Source: Marivirga lumbricoides
GTDB taxonomy: Bacteria > Bacteroidota > Bacteroidia > Cytophagales > Cyclobacteriaceae
Length of the DNA stretch: 64,000 nt
Assembly (NCBI RefSeq): GCF_014636295.1
Contig: NZ_BMEC01000003.1
Coordinates: forward strand, 1 to 64,000
Direction: 5' to 3'
Part shown: positions 10,201 through 17,990 of the stretch, in pieces
Layout: each line of letters begins with the position of its first letter
Numbering within the stretch: the first letter of the stretch is position 1
Made by a program: the position numbers and the translations under genes
The notes under the pieces: model-generated
Told to the model about the DNA's origin: nothing
Database searches by the model: none
Seen by the model: the letters and a program-made list of their open reading frames with translations, nothing else

Positions 10201-10592
10201 GCTGGCATAATTTGAAATTACAGGCCAAAGATGTATTCAATAATGCTTCTGAAAGCAATATAGAATTTTTTGTGGTTGACAATGAGCAACTTGAGATAAT
10301 GGATTTTATAGTGTACCCAAACCCTGCAAAAGAGTTGAGTAACTTCAGTATATCACAAAACAGAAAAAATGATGAGGTAGAGGTGCTTTACAGTATTGCT
10401 GACAGTTATGGGAAAATTGTATATGAACAAAGTTTTGTAACTACAGAGCAACAAAGAACTGATACCTGGAACCTTAGCACCGCTAATGGATCAAAAGTTT
10501 CTCCTGGTTTATATTTTATCAGGATATTTGTTCGTTCTTTAGAAGATCAATCAAAAACCCAGCAAATTAAAAAGTTAATTGTAATCAATTGA
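7221..10592 (+). CDS. porU: Type IX secretion system sortase PorU
   Basis: This 1123-residue protein has a signal peptide (cleavage near GKAQS, residue 20) and a gingipain-like C25 peptidase domain in its middle third. The catalytic pair is visible as His640 in NYIGHGSE and Cys674 in TATCEFGR. The C-terminus is a type A sorting domain (IVYPNPAKE, then GLYFIRIFV and KKLIVIN). PorU works at the cell surface, removing the C-terminal domains of type IX substrates and attaching them to lipopolysaccharide. It is followed by porV, its known partner in the attachment complex. The length is usual for Cytophagales PorU. Confidence 0.95.
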   Translation: MRYRFLFILISLFSLEGKAQSVLNKQGLIKIATFKEGVYKIDRNFLIANSLNPEEIDPHKVKIYGMPGGHIPQANAIEYPSDPSEIPVQVDANENTTFEADEVLFFYSDAVKNIDYDFEAGTYIYSNNLYSDSLYFYIDFFAEDISLQLSTHSTIATTEGLTPINWYEEVAFHELDANNRLESGREWFGESFTNNRTRDFVFEMEGNLANNKQLHLRSAFLVESKTPTSLKISLNNLQLANLSLPLVSGIAYDLEGHVVTEEMEVSTSLLAGTALNVTLTFENGGEVESEGYLDNLFLTLPLQLKYNNRQIVLRNREIQQAGIYNISIANITNHSIWDVSNPLQTKAVDHQAGSFTTQNPGNEKEIKFVVFDKQSAFTPTFIAGIEAQNLKNNTNPDYVIITAPKFKAAANELATYRRSFNKFAVEVATTEAIFNEFGSGRRDISAIRNYIKYLYQNGGGKLKYVLLMGAASYDYKDRVNNNSNFVPIYQSRNSLHPVFTYASDDFYGLLDENEGEWQEVSNNVDDIDIGIGRIPCKTLVEARNVVKKIIHYETNPSTFRKWRNEIYFIGDDGDGNRYQQDSEQLSDYVASEYGFFNINKLYLGAFEQEVLASTEKSPKMNEAIDKMIEKGALIVNYIGHGSEFSWADESILNRDMISQWQNRDKLPLFVTATCEFGRHDNPEITSGAQVLILKKGAGAIGLLTTARPVFSNSNYKLNESFYNSVFDRVGNTPQKLGDIIRLTKNNGLDGVNNRNFILMGDPALTLAEPMHQVRVTEIVNTEGATDTLKSMSKISVSGEIYSFNNQKLNDFNGIIIAELFDKPVRKKTFERNASELIFTNFESVLYRGKATVVNGEFFFTFYMPKNLNYKLDQGKFSFYAYPDQGIEDANGFYNDFVVGGSDSIIINDNEGPIISAFMDNYNFQNRDKVGSDATLMIQLFDEHGISISSNDLDNGIAFALDEEEPVELNDFFYYNKDSYQQGEVNYNLRNMEGGWHNLKLQAKDVFNNASESNIEFFVVDNEQLEIMDFIVYPNPAKELSNFSISQNRKNDEVEVLYSIADSYGKIVYEQSFVTTEQQRTDTWNLSTANGSKVSPGLYFIRIFVRSLEDQSKTQQIKKLIVIN

Positions 10593-10618
10593 GTATATTT
10601 GAGATAAATACCTATAAC

Positions 10619-11815
10619 ATGCGAAAGACCCAACTTATATTTTACGTAATTGCTCTAATAGGAATAATTCCATCAGTTAAAGCACAAATTACCGGAGGCG
10701 GTGTTACCCCTGTGGGCACTACTGTGGATGACGATCGAAATGTAATTACAACAGCGATGCCATTTCTTTTGATATCACCTGATTCCCGTTCAGCAGGTAT
10801 GGGAGATGCCGGAGTAGCACTTTCTCCTGACGCTAATGCTATGCAATGGAATGCTGCCAGATTAGCCTTTGTGGAAAATGAAATAGGCGCTTCAGTATCT
10901 TATTCTCCATGGCTTACTAAAATAGGCGTTAATGACATGTCAATTTCTTACTTAAGTGGTTATTACAGAATAGGACAGGAGCAAGTAATTGGTCTTTCAA
11001 TGAAGTATTTCGACTTAGGCAGTATATTTTTTACAGATACTGGCGTGCAGGGAGATGGGCTTGAAGCTTCTCCTAAAGATTTTTCAATCGCTGCTGCTTA
11101 CTCAAGAAAGTTAAGTGATAATTTTAGTGCTGCTTTAACAGCCAGGTTTGTAAGGTCAAACTTGTTTGGTGACTATCAGGGCTCAAACTTGGAAGACCCT
11201 AAACCCGCTACAGCCATAGGTGTAGATGTTGGGTTGTTCTATACAAAGCCTGTTCTTTTTAATGGTAATGAATCTGAATTTTCATCTGGGTTGCAAATTT
11301 CAAATATATCTAACAAAGTGACCTATTCCAATGACGACAATGAGCAGTTTTTGCCTATTAATTTAAGATTGGGAACCGCATTTACTACAGCTTTGGATCC
11401 TTATAATACTCTTACTTTTACTGTTGATCTGAATAAACTTATGGTGCCGACACCTGATCCTAACGACACATCGTCTTCTAACATAACATTGTTGGAAGGA
11501 ATGTTCGGTTCATTTGGTGATGCACCAGGCGGAGCTCAAGAGGAACTAAGAGAAATTAGTATCGCTTCAGGAGTTGAATATTGGTATAATAAAATATTTG
11601 CAGTAAGAACAGGCTACTTTTATGAGCATGTTAGCAAAGGTGGAAGGCAATATTTTACTGCCGGACTTGGATTCAGGTACCAGGTTTTAGGCTTGGATTT
11701 TTCTTATTTGATTCCTACTAAACAGCAGAATCCTTTAGCTGAGACCCTTAGGTTTACAGCAACTTTTAGCCTTGAAAACATTAACAGATCAGGTAGCGAT
11801 TCAGTAACAGAATAA
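10619..11815 (+). CDS. porV: Type IX secretion outer-membrane protein PorV (LptO)
   Basis: From the ATG at 10619 the protein has 398 residues; an upstream in-frame TTG at 10589 would overlap porU and only adds residues before an obvious signal peptide (MRKTQLIFYVIALIG to SVKAQI). The mature protein begins with the PorV block AMPFLLISPDSRSAGMGDAGVA and continues as a FadL-like beta-barrel. PorV shuttles type IX cargo from the translocon to the PorU attachment complex. The porU-porV gene order matches many Bacteroidota genomes. Confidence 0.95.
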   Translation: MRKTQLIFYVIALIGIIPSVKAQITGGGVTPVGTTVDDDRNVITTAMPFLLISPDSRSAGMGDAGVALSPDANAMQWNAARLAFVENEIGASVSYSPWLTKIGVNDMSISYLSGYYRIGQEQVIGLSMKYFDLGSIFFTDTGVQGDGLEASPKDFSIAAAYSRKLSDNFSAALTARFVRSNLFGDYQGSNLEDPKPATAIGVDVGLFYTKPVLFNGNESEFSSGLQISNISNKVTYSNDDNEQFLPINLRLGTAFTTALDPYNTLTFTVDLNKLMVPTPDPNDTSSSNITLLEGMFGSFGDAPGGAQEELREISIASGVEYWYNKIFAVRTGYFYEHVSKGGRQYFTAGLGFRYQVLGLDFSYLIPTKQQNPLAETLRFTATFSLENINRSGSDSVTE

Positions 11816-11820
11816 AATTT

Positions 11821-13080
11821 ATGTTAGATAGAACACAAGCCCCCGAGGCTTTTATGCTTGATGATTTGGCATTATCTCAGCCTGACATCAGCACGCTAAA
11901 AAATCAATTAGAATTACATAGCTTTTCCGATAGCACAAATCCGGTTATAAAGGTGGATATTCTTTTCCCTTTCGGAAAGTTGAATGATGAGGTGCCGGGA
12001 CAAGCCCAAATATGTGCGAAATTATTAACTGAAGGCACAAAGAGTTATTCCAGTGCTGTATTTCAGAACACCTTGGATCATTATGGTGCCCATCTTGATG
12101 TAGCTGTTGATTATGATACTACTACGGTTACTTTACTATGCCTTAAAACTCATGTAAATACACTTTTACCACTTTTAAAAAGTGTGATAACGGAACCTCT
12201 TTTTGATCAGGCGGATTTTGATAAAATTAAGTTTCAGCAAATTCAAAAGGTTAGGGTTAATGCCCAAAAAAATGCAATGATAGCCACTAAGTTACTTAGA
12301 AATAAGTTACTGAATGGTACCAATTATTCAATAGTTCTGGATGAGGAATACCTCAATAAATTGAAATTGGAAGACATTGTTAGTTTTTATAACAATTCTT
12401 ATAAGCACCAGCCAGATTTAATAATAGCAGGAGATATTTCTGAAGGAGTAGTGAAGCAGATGGATGACAGCTTTGGTACACTTGAATTTTCAAGCAAGGG
12501 AGTGAAATTTGAAGGCAAATTAAGCCCTGATTACTCTAAAGAAACTTTTGAAAAACCCGGGTCTGTACAAGCATCTATTCGGCTGGGAGCATTAAGTATT
12601 CCTAAGAAGAGTCCTGATTATTTTGCTTTATCCATTGCTAATGAGATATTGGGTGGTTATTTTGGATCACGATTGATGAAAAACATCAGGGAAGATAAAG
12701 GTTATACGTATGGGATTTATTCTATGATAATCAACCAGCAGTATGCTGATTATCAGATTATAGGAGCAGATGTGAAGCTTGACTTTGTGGATGATGCAAT
12801 AGCAGAAATTCATAAGGAAATAGAAAAAATGCAGCAGGAAGAAGTTTCTTTGGAAGAGTTGGAAACTGTGAAAAACTATATGTTAGGCAAAATGGCGGGT
12901 AATCTGGACACTATCTTTAGCCAGGCAGAAAATTATAAATCGAAGTTATCAGAAGAAGTAAATTATCAGGATTATTTCGATGCATACATTCATACCATCC
13001 GTACTATTTCGCCCTCCAGGATTTTAGAAATAAGCAAGAAATATTTTTCTCAGACTTATTGCGAAATAAAAGTTGTATAA
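11821..13080 (+). CDS. M16 family peptidase-like subunit, non-catalytic
   Basis: This 419-residue, single-module M16B protein begins 5 bases after porV. It has the C-terminal M16 block with the substrate-binding Arg/Tyr pair (GGYFGSRLMKNIREDKGYTYG, near residues 279-299). The N-terminal zinc motif HxxEH is absent: the equivalent stretch reads QICAKLLTEGTKS. Family knowledge says M16B enzymes can pair a zinc-bearing subunit with a subunit carrying only the Arg/Tyr pair, so this looks like the second kind. No zinc-bearing partner lies in the window. No signal peptide is seen. Confidence 0.85.
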   Translation: MLDRTQAPEAFMLDDLALSQPDISTLKNQLELHSFSDSTNPVIKVDILFPFGKLNDEVPGQAQICAKLLTEGTKSYSSAVFQNTLDHYGAHLDVAVDYDTTTVTLLCLKTHVNTLLPLLKSVITEPLFDQADFDKIKFQQIQKVRVNAQKNAMIATKLLRNKLLNGTNYSIVLDEEYLNKLKLEDIVSFYNNSYKHQPDLIIAGDISEGVVKQMDDSFGTLEFSSKGVKFEGKLSPDYSKETFEKPGSVQASIRLGALSIPKKSPDYFALSIANEILGGYFGSRLMKNIREDKGYTYGIYSMIINQQYADYQIIGADVKLDFVDDAIAEIHKEIEKMQQEEVSLEELETVKNYMLGKMAGNLDTIFSQAENYKSKLSEEVNYQDYFDAYIHTIRTISPSRILEISKKYFSQTYCEIKVV

Positions 13081-13163
13081 ATAAATGTTTCGTGTTGACT
13101 TTCAGTTAATTACAGGTTAAATATTTTTTAAGTGACAAACTGAAAATATTCATTCTATTAGCG

Positions 13164-13171
13164 TAGATTTG
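13164..13171 (+). promoter_or_regulatory. Possible -7 element ahead of the YkgJ-type gene
   Basis: TAGATTTG fits the Bacteroidota -7 consensus TAnnTTTG. No good -33 TTTG lies 19-21 bases upstream, and the element ends only 10 bases before the ATG, so the transcript would have almost no leader. Weak support. Confidence 0.3.
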
Positions 13172-13181
13172 CGCAATTTAT

Positions 13182-13790
13182 ATGAGTATAATTCAAAAAG
13201 TAAAGGCGGTGGAACAGTTATACTCCCGCCTTGATTCAGATATCAAATCATTTAAGAAAAGTACCGAGATATCATGTTTGGCAGGCTGTGGAAGGTGCTG
13301 TAATAAACCTGATATTGAAGCATCTCCACTAGAGTTTCTTCCACTTGCTTTTCACTGGTTTAAACAAGGTATAGCTAATGAGATGCTGGACAGATTGCAA
13401 GCCAATGAATCTGCCATTTGCATGCTATATAGCCCTCTTTCTGTTTCGGATGAAGCTAAAGGTAGTTGTAGTAGTTACCCTTTCCGAGGATTAATATGTC
13501 GGTTGTTCGGCTATGGAGCCGGAAAAGATAAATACGGGCAGTTAAGGTTGGTAACCTGTAAGATCATAAAAGAGCAGCAGCTCGAAAATTATGAGAAAGC
13601 CATAGAAATGCTAAAAAGGAATGAGCCTGTTCCGGTATTTTCTGATTATTATAAAAAATTGATGCAAATTGATTTTAGGTTAGCGAACCAAATGCTACCT
13701 GTTAATGAAGCTATTGAAGTGGCTATTGAAGCTGTTTTACAATATTACGCTTACAGACCATTTCCTAAAACAGGTAAAGTGGTTGCCTAA
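13182..13790 (+). CDS. YkgJ family cysteine-cluster protein
   Basis: This 202-residue protein has the family's N-terminal C-x3-C-x2-CC cluster (CLAGCGRCC, about residues 32-40) and further cysteines in GSCSSYPFRGLICRLFGYG and VTCKII. The family (UPF0153/CxxCxxCC) is thought to bind a metal or an iron-sulfur cluster. No enzymatic role is established. It is separated from the M16 gene by about 100 bases and converges on the OmpA-family gene, with a shared terminator between them. Confidence 0.8.
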   Translation: MSIIQKVKAVEQLYSRLDSDIKSFKKSTEISCLAGCGRCCNKPDIEASPLEFLPLAFHWFKQGIANEMLDRLQANESAICMLYSPLSVSDEAKGSCSSYPFRGLICRLFGYGAGKDKYGQLRLVTCKIIKEQQLENYEKAIEMLKRNEPVPVFSDYYKKLMQIDFRLANQMLPVNEAIEVAIEAVLQYYAYRPFPKTGKVVA

Positions 13791-13800
13791 GAAAGAACAT

Positions 13801-13832
13801 ATATAGCCCTTGTTATTTTATAAGGGCTATAT
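13801..13832. terminator. Bidirectional terminator between convergent genes
   Basis: Perfect 11-bp arms ATATAGCCCTT (13801-13811) and AAGGGCTATAT (13822-13832) lie between the two convergent stop codons at 13790 and 13839, so both transcripts probably end here. No long T run is present. Confidence 0.7.
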
Positions 13833-13838
13833 GTTTAA

Positions 13839-15878
13839 TTACTTGCTTAAAATGGTAAATACAACCCTCCTGTTTTCAGCCCTGCCTTCATCAGTATAAT
13901 TAGTGCTAATGGGATCTGTTTCACCATAACCTTTGGCTACCATTCTATCTGAGCGGATACCTTTTTGTAATAAGTATTGCATTACCGAATTAGCCCTGCC
14001 ATCGCTTAGCGTCATGTTATAGTCATCACTTCCTTTGTCATCAGTATGGCCAGCTATTTCTATAGTAATGCCTGGGTTAGTCTCCATCAGATTTGTAAGC
14101 CTGTCAAGTTCAGGGTAAGATTCTTTTGTAAGGTCTGTTTTGTCGAAATTGAAATAAATGTTTTTAATAATAACAGTTACCCCAACTTCTATTGGGTCAA
14201 GGTAAAGATCTTTGCTATAATTGAGGAAATCCTGGTTTTCGAAAATGGAAATGGACTCTTCAAGGTTTAGGTAATTCACTTTATTTGCCCGCACTTTGTA
14301 TTTTGCTGCTTCTTTAATGTTTATAGTGTAAAATCCATCCTCATCACTTTTGGTGGTGGCTACGATATTGTCATCGAGGTCAAAATATACATTGGCAGCA
14401 ATTGGTTCCTTTGTTTTATTATCAAAAACATAACCTGAAACTATATACGGCATCACTCTTTTTGTTAATAGAAAATCTTTTCTGATTTCTTTATAGAATT
14501 CTCCTTCACCCAGTTTGACCTCCAGCTTTTCAGATACAGGATTGTAAAGAGAATCATTTATAGCCAGAGCATACACACCTTCTTCATTCAGTTGCATTCT
14601 GTAGGCACCATCAGCATAATTTGTTTGCGCTTCATCTTTCCACTTTTTTTGGGTTGCTTCAATATTTACTATTGCAGGATATTTGCTTTTAGCTTCCAGT
14701 ATATAGCCATATAAGAAAATTTCAGACTGAATGGGTTCAATAAACAGATTTTTAATAATGGTAGTGTCGCCATGTATGTTAGAAAGATCTAATTCATCTT
14801 CTAAAGTGAGGTAACCGCTCTTCTGAGCACTGAAAGAAAATGGTTTTTCTTCATAAGTTACAAAGCTATACATGCCATCGTCTTTTAAAGTTTTTACCTG
14901 TGGTTTTTTATCGCCTTCGGTAATTTCTAAATTCAACGCTACGGGTTCGTTGGTCTTGCTATCTTTCACAATTCCTTTCACAGTTATTTTAGGTTTTGGC
15001 ACTAAACCGTAAATATTCATATTGCTACCATCCGGGCTTACATAAGTACGAGTAGTGAATGCATGTAGTCCGCTTTCATCTATCGAGAAATAAGAATCGA
15101 ATCCTGAAGTATTAATGGGTGGCCCTATGTTTTCAGGCTCCGACCATTTTTGCCAGGTGTCATCAAGCCTTTCTGTTTTCCAAACATCAACATCGCCTAG
15201 TCCACCGGCTCTATTGCTGGCAAAAAACATTGTTTTGTCGTTATTGGTAAGGTATTGTCCAAACTCATCCTGATGTGTGCTCAGGCTTTCGATCATTTTT
15301 GGTCTGGAGTAAGAACCATCACTTTGGAGCTTACTGACATATAAGTCACTATAAGCTTTTCCGGTTCTTTCACTCATGTATATCACAATAGTTGATCGGT
15401 CCTGCGTGATAACAGCTCCGGAAAACCGGCCTTTATTCATTTCTTCAAAATCTTTAATGTCAAGTGTCTGCGGCTTAGACCAGCCATCACCTTCCTGAAA
15501 AGTTAAAGAAAAGCCCTCTTTGTTTTTATTTTTTCCTCCCCTGATCAAAAGAGTTTTACCTTCATCAAGTATGGTAAGTACCTGGTTAAATTTCCTTTTG
15601 TTTAAAGGAGCATCCATATGTATTGCCGGCCCCCAGGTACCATCAATTAACTTATCTGAATACCAGATGTCCTGGGTATTATCGGTTCCTTCAGTGTTTT
15701 GAGGGTGGTTGGATACTGTAAAATATAATCTTTTATTATTGGAGGTTATCATGGGAGCAGTTTCATGATAACGAGTATTTACATTTTTACCAAGTTCTTC
15801 TAATTTATAGAGCACTTTAGGGTCCTGGCTGAATGCAAGACTGGGAATGAATAATAGGATAAGTAAAAGTTTTCGCAT
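13839..15878 (-). CDS. OmpA-family protein with PD40 propeller and CNA-B-like repeats
   Basis: This 679-residue protein has a type I signal peptide (ending LAFSQ, residue 18), no lipobox, then PD40 propeller repeats up to about residue 290 (RLYFTVSNHPQ, TMFFASNRAGGLGD). Carboxypeptidase-regulatory/CNA-B-like beta domains follow (KGIVKDSKTNEPVA, SGYVFDNKTKEPIAANVYF), and a C-terminal OmpA domain (GHTDDKGSDDYNMTLSDGRA, AENRRVVF) would bind peptidoglycan. The layout resembles PorE, the OmpA-type anchor of type IX secretion. The TPR region and lipid anchor expected of PorE are missing, so I call it only a PorE-like paralogue. It is monocistronic as far as can be seen. Confidence 0.82.
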   Translation of the reverse strand: MRKLLLILLFIPSLAFSQDPKVLYKLEELGKNVNTRYHETAPMITSNNKRLYFTVSNHPQNTEGTDNTQDIWYSDKLIDGTWGPAIHMDAPLNKRKFNQVLTILDEGKTLLIRGGKNKNKEGFSLTFQEGDGWSKPQTLDIKDFEEMNKGRFSGAVITQDRSTIVIYMSERTGKAYSDLYVSKLQSDGSYSRPKMIESLSTHQDEFGQYLTNNDKTMFFASNRAGGLGDVDVWKTERLDDTWQKWSEPENIGPPINTSGFDSYFSIDESGLHAFTTRTYVSPDGSNMNIYGLVPKPKITVKGIVKDSKTNEPVALNLEITEGDKKPQVKTLKDDGMYSFVTYEEKPFSFSAQKSGYLTLEDELDLSNIHGDTTIIKNLFIEPIQSEIFLYGYILEAKSKYPAIVNIEATQKKWKDEAQTNYADGAYRMQLNEEGVYALAINDSLYNPVSEKLEVKLGEGEFYKEIRKDFLLTKRVMPYIVSGYVFDNKTKEPIAANVYFDLDDNIVATTKSDEDGFYTINIKEAAKYKVRANKVNYLNLEESISIFENQDFLNYSKDLYLDPIEVGVTVIIKNIYFNFDKTDLTKESYPELDRLTNLMETNPGITIEIAGHTDDKGSDDYNMTLSDGRANSVMQYLLQKGIRSDRMVAKGYGETDPISTNYTDEGRAENRRVVFTILSK

Positions 15879-16036
15879 TTAATTCAAGATTTTCCCAAAA
15901 ATAGGAACTTATGTCCTATAATATTTATCTAAATTACTGACAAAAGTACGTGTGTAAATCCTGTTCTATTGCGTGGATTAAGCATAGTGATTCTCTTTCC
16001 GAGATATGACTTTTATATTAATCTAATTAAATCTTG

Positions 16037-16416
16037 ATGAGAGTTTTTATTGTGTCCTTTCTACTCATTCTTTCCAACCTTAGTTTTATCAAAGCTCAAG
16101 ATTACATTCCTTCTTAGTAGATAGGCGAAAGGTAATTTTACAGAATCAATACTATATTTTGGGGGAGAGGGTATCTATCGGAAGGGTGGTGAAATTGATG
16201 GCAGGAAACAAGCAGACAAATAAGTTAATGAAATTCAGTAGAAGACTCAATTTTGGTGCAGGTACGTTAGCAGGTATCGGAATTACAGGAATTACGTCAC
16301 AACTCTTTAGCCTTGAAGGTGATGAGGATTATGATTTTAGAATAGTCGGTTTCAGCACTGTTTTAATAGGAGGAGCAGTAGTTTTAAGCTTTAGAGCTGA
16401 TAAAAAAGCAGACTAG
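16037..16416 (+). pseudogene. Decayed gene for an exported protein
   Basis: An ATG at 16037 opens a clean signal peptide (MRVFIVSFLLILSNLSFIKA) that stops after 26 codons at tandem TAG TAG. Downstream, one frame encodes YFGGEGIYRKGGEIDGRKQA followed by a stop, and a second frame continues LMKFSRRLNFGAGTLAGIG with a glycine-rich helix and a second hydrophobic helix to 16416. The pieces lie in different frames but in the order expected of one small exported or membrane protein, so at least one stop and one frameshift seem to have broken it. The 85-codon frame from a TTG at 16159 could be translated alone, but its start is poor. The original function is unknown. Confidence 0.6.
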
Positions 16417-16628
16417 GCAATAGATTTTTATAATAGAAGGCAACTCACTACTATTAATAGTTACTCTGGATTTCTTACATTGGAAGTGGATAAATTAGGC
16501 TTGGGGTTGAAATTTGTTTTTTTAAGAAAATTTCGACTCATAAGATTCAATGTAATATTTATAGTATTTATTCTCTCTTTCACGAATTTTTTCAGTGCAT
16601 TTTTGAGCCAAATCTAATTTAGGTGTTA

Positions 16629-17078
16629 ATGAAAAAAAATATAATAGTTCTTCTGCTTACAATAACAGTATTTTCTTGTGACAAAAATGATGACCCTCAA
16701 CCATCAACTGTGGAGGATGAAGTATTGTCTCTCATTAATGACCATAGAAGAAGTTTGGGGTTGGCCAACTTGGAGTTAAATACTGTTATTATGGAGGAAG
16801 CACGTGCACATAGTTGCCAAATGGCAGAAGGTTCTGTTCCTTTCGGACACCAGGGCTTTGGAGATAGGGTAAAACGAATAAATGAAAAAATTGATGGTGG
16901 AGCAAGTGCTGAAAACGTGGCTAACGGATATCCTACTCCACAAAGTGTGGTAGCTGGTTGGCTGAATAGTAGTGGCCACAAAAAGAACATTGAAGGTAAT
17001 TATAACCTTACAGGTATAGGTATTTGCGAGAAAGAGAACGGTACTTTATACTATACTCAAATTTTTATTAAAAAATAA
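16629..17078 (+). CDS. CAP-domain (SCP/PR1-like) lipoprotein
   Basis: The ATG at 16629 gives 149 residues; a GTG two codons earlier is less likely. A lipoprotein signal ends at ITVFSC (Cys17). The CAP domain follows: EVLSLINDHRRSLGLANLEL, a cavity histidine in EARAHSCQMA, GHQGF, AENVANGYPTPQSVVAGWLNSSGHKKNIEGNYN and a C-terminal strand. Bacterial CAP proteins are extracytoplasmic; their biochemical role is mostly undefined. The AENVA and SxGHxxNI blocks are well conserved, so the fold assignment is firm. Confidence 0.85.
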   Translation: MKKNIIVLLLTITVFSCDKNDDPQPSTVEDEVLSLINDHRRSLGLANLELNTVIMEEARAHSCQMAEGSVPFGHQGFGDRVKRINEKIDGGASAENVANGYPTPQSVVAGWLNSSGHKKNIEGNYNLTGIGICEKENGTLYYTQIFIKK

Positions 17079-17094
17079 AGGCTGCTATGAAGCT

Positions 17095-17580
17095 TTAATG
17101 CTCACTTAGTTTTTCATTTTTTAATATCGTTGTGTAGTCATATTGTAAATCTTCAGGAAGAAGTAAAATGTTTTTTTTAATTAACTGAACCTGTCTCAGA
17201 TAAAGATTTTTCAAGGTGCCATTTTTATGAATTGAAGGTTGGATCAAATTCATTTTGCTACAAAAATAGATTAGAAGCTCCACCTCAATTGCTTTACTTT
17301 GTGTGTACCGGATATATTTTTTTGTGTTGCGAAGAATTTTTCGAAGTGTTTTTTTTATCCAGTAATAGTTAGTGGTATTTATTTCTGCAAACTGAATGTC
17401 TAACTCTGCTTTTACTGAATTTATATAAGCTGTATCATCCTCAGATTCATACAGGAGGTAGGTAAGTAATTCTTTATTCTCTTTTTTAAATTTTGCCAGC
17501 CGTAAACATAGTTGAGTTAATTCCTCAGATGACTTTTCTTTTAGTTCTCGTTTTATTTCACTGATTGTTGCTGCTTTCAT
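17095..17580 (-). CDS. Conserved hypothetical protein, helical
   Basis: The ATG at 17580 gives 161 residues beginning MKAATISEIKRELKEKSSEE; a GTG six codons upstream is less likely. The protein is rich in Lys, Glu and Leu, predicted largely helical and cytoplasmic, with no signal peptide, membrane segment or recognisable motif. I recall similar short proteins beginning 'ATISEIKKEL...S.eEL..LCLRLAKFKKENKELLTYLLF' across Bacteroidota, but no function is known to me. It converges on the CAP-domain gene with 16 bases between their ends. Confidence 0.7.
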   Translation of the reverse strand: MKAATISEIKRELKEKSSEELTQLCLRLAKFKKENKELLTYLLYESEDDTAYINSVKAELDIQFAEINTTNYYWIKKTLRKILRNTKKYIRYTQSKAIEVELLIYFCSKMNLIQPSIHKNGTLKNLYLRQVQLIKKNILLLPEDLQYDYTTILKNEKLSEH

Positions 17581-17990
17581 TTTTTTGTAATTTTTCACAA
17601 GGTATTGCTCTTTGTAAAATAACAGATGCTTAATGTTGATACTATATCAATTTTATAAGTAAAGGTAAGGTGAAATTGATATGCAGCAATAAGTGTTTTA
17701 ATAAGTAAATCCTGAAATAATTATAAACTAACTCTGATGTAAGGTAACTTATTCTTCCTTAACTAGTATATTTAATTAGGGCTTTAAACAAAGCAGGAAT
17801 ATACTGATTGCTGAATTACAAAGACTTAGTGTTTTTATTTTTAGAATATAATTCTCTTTTAATAAATGCTGATTTAGCTTAATTTTTTTTACCTATTTTT
17901 TTGTGAAAAGCCTTTATCCCTGGTGGGATTTTAATTTTTTTTTATTCTTGATTATTCTGTGAATAATCTAATTTTTTAAACTTCAATTTC
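17581..17990. promoter_or_regulatory. AT-rich intergenic region with a palindrome near the L,D-transpeptidase start
   Basis: This 410-base divergent gap holds no gene. A perfect palindrome, GATTATTC (17950-17957), TGT, GAATAATC (17961-17968), lies 22 bases before the GTG of the L,D-transpeptidase. Its position would suit a regulator site or a hairpin in the leader. I found no clear TAnnTTTG element. Confidence 0.4.

Noticed and set aside
13839-15878. Calling the OmpA-family protein PorE of the type IX system
   Set aside because: The TPR region and lipid anchor expected of PorE are missing; propeller plus CNA-B plus OmpA occurs in several Bacteroidota paralogues.
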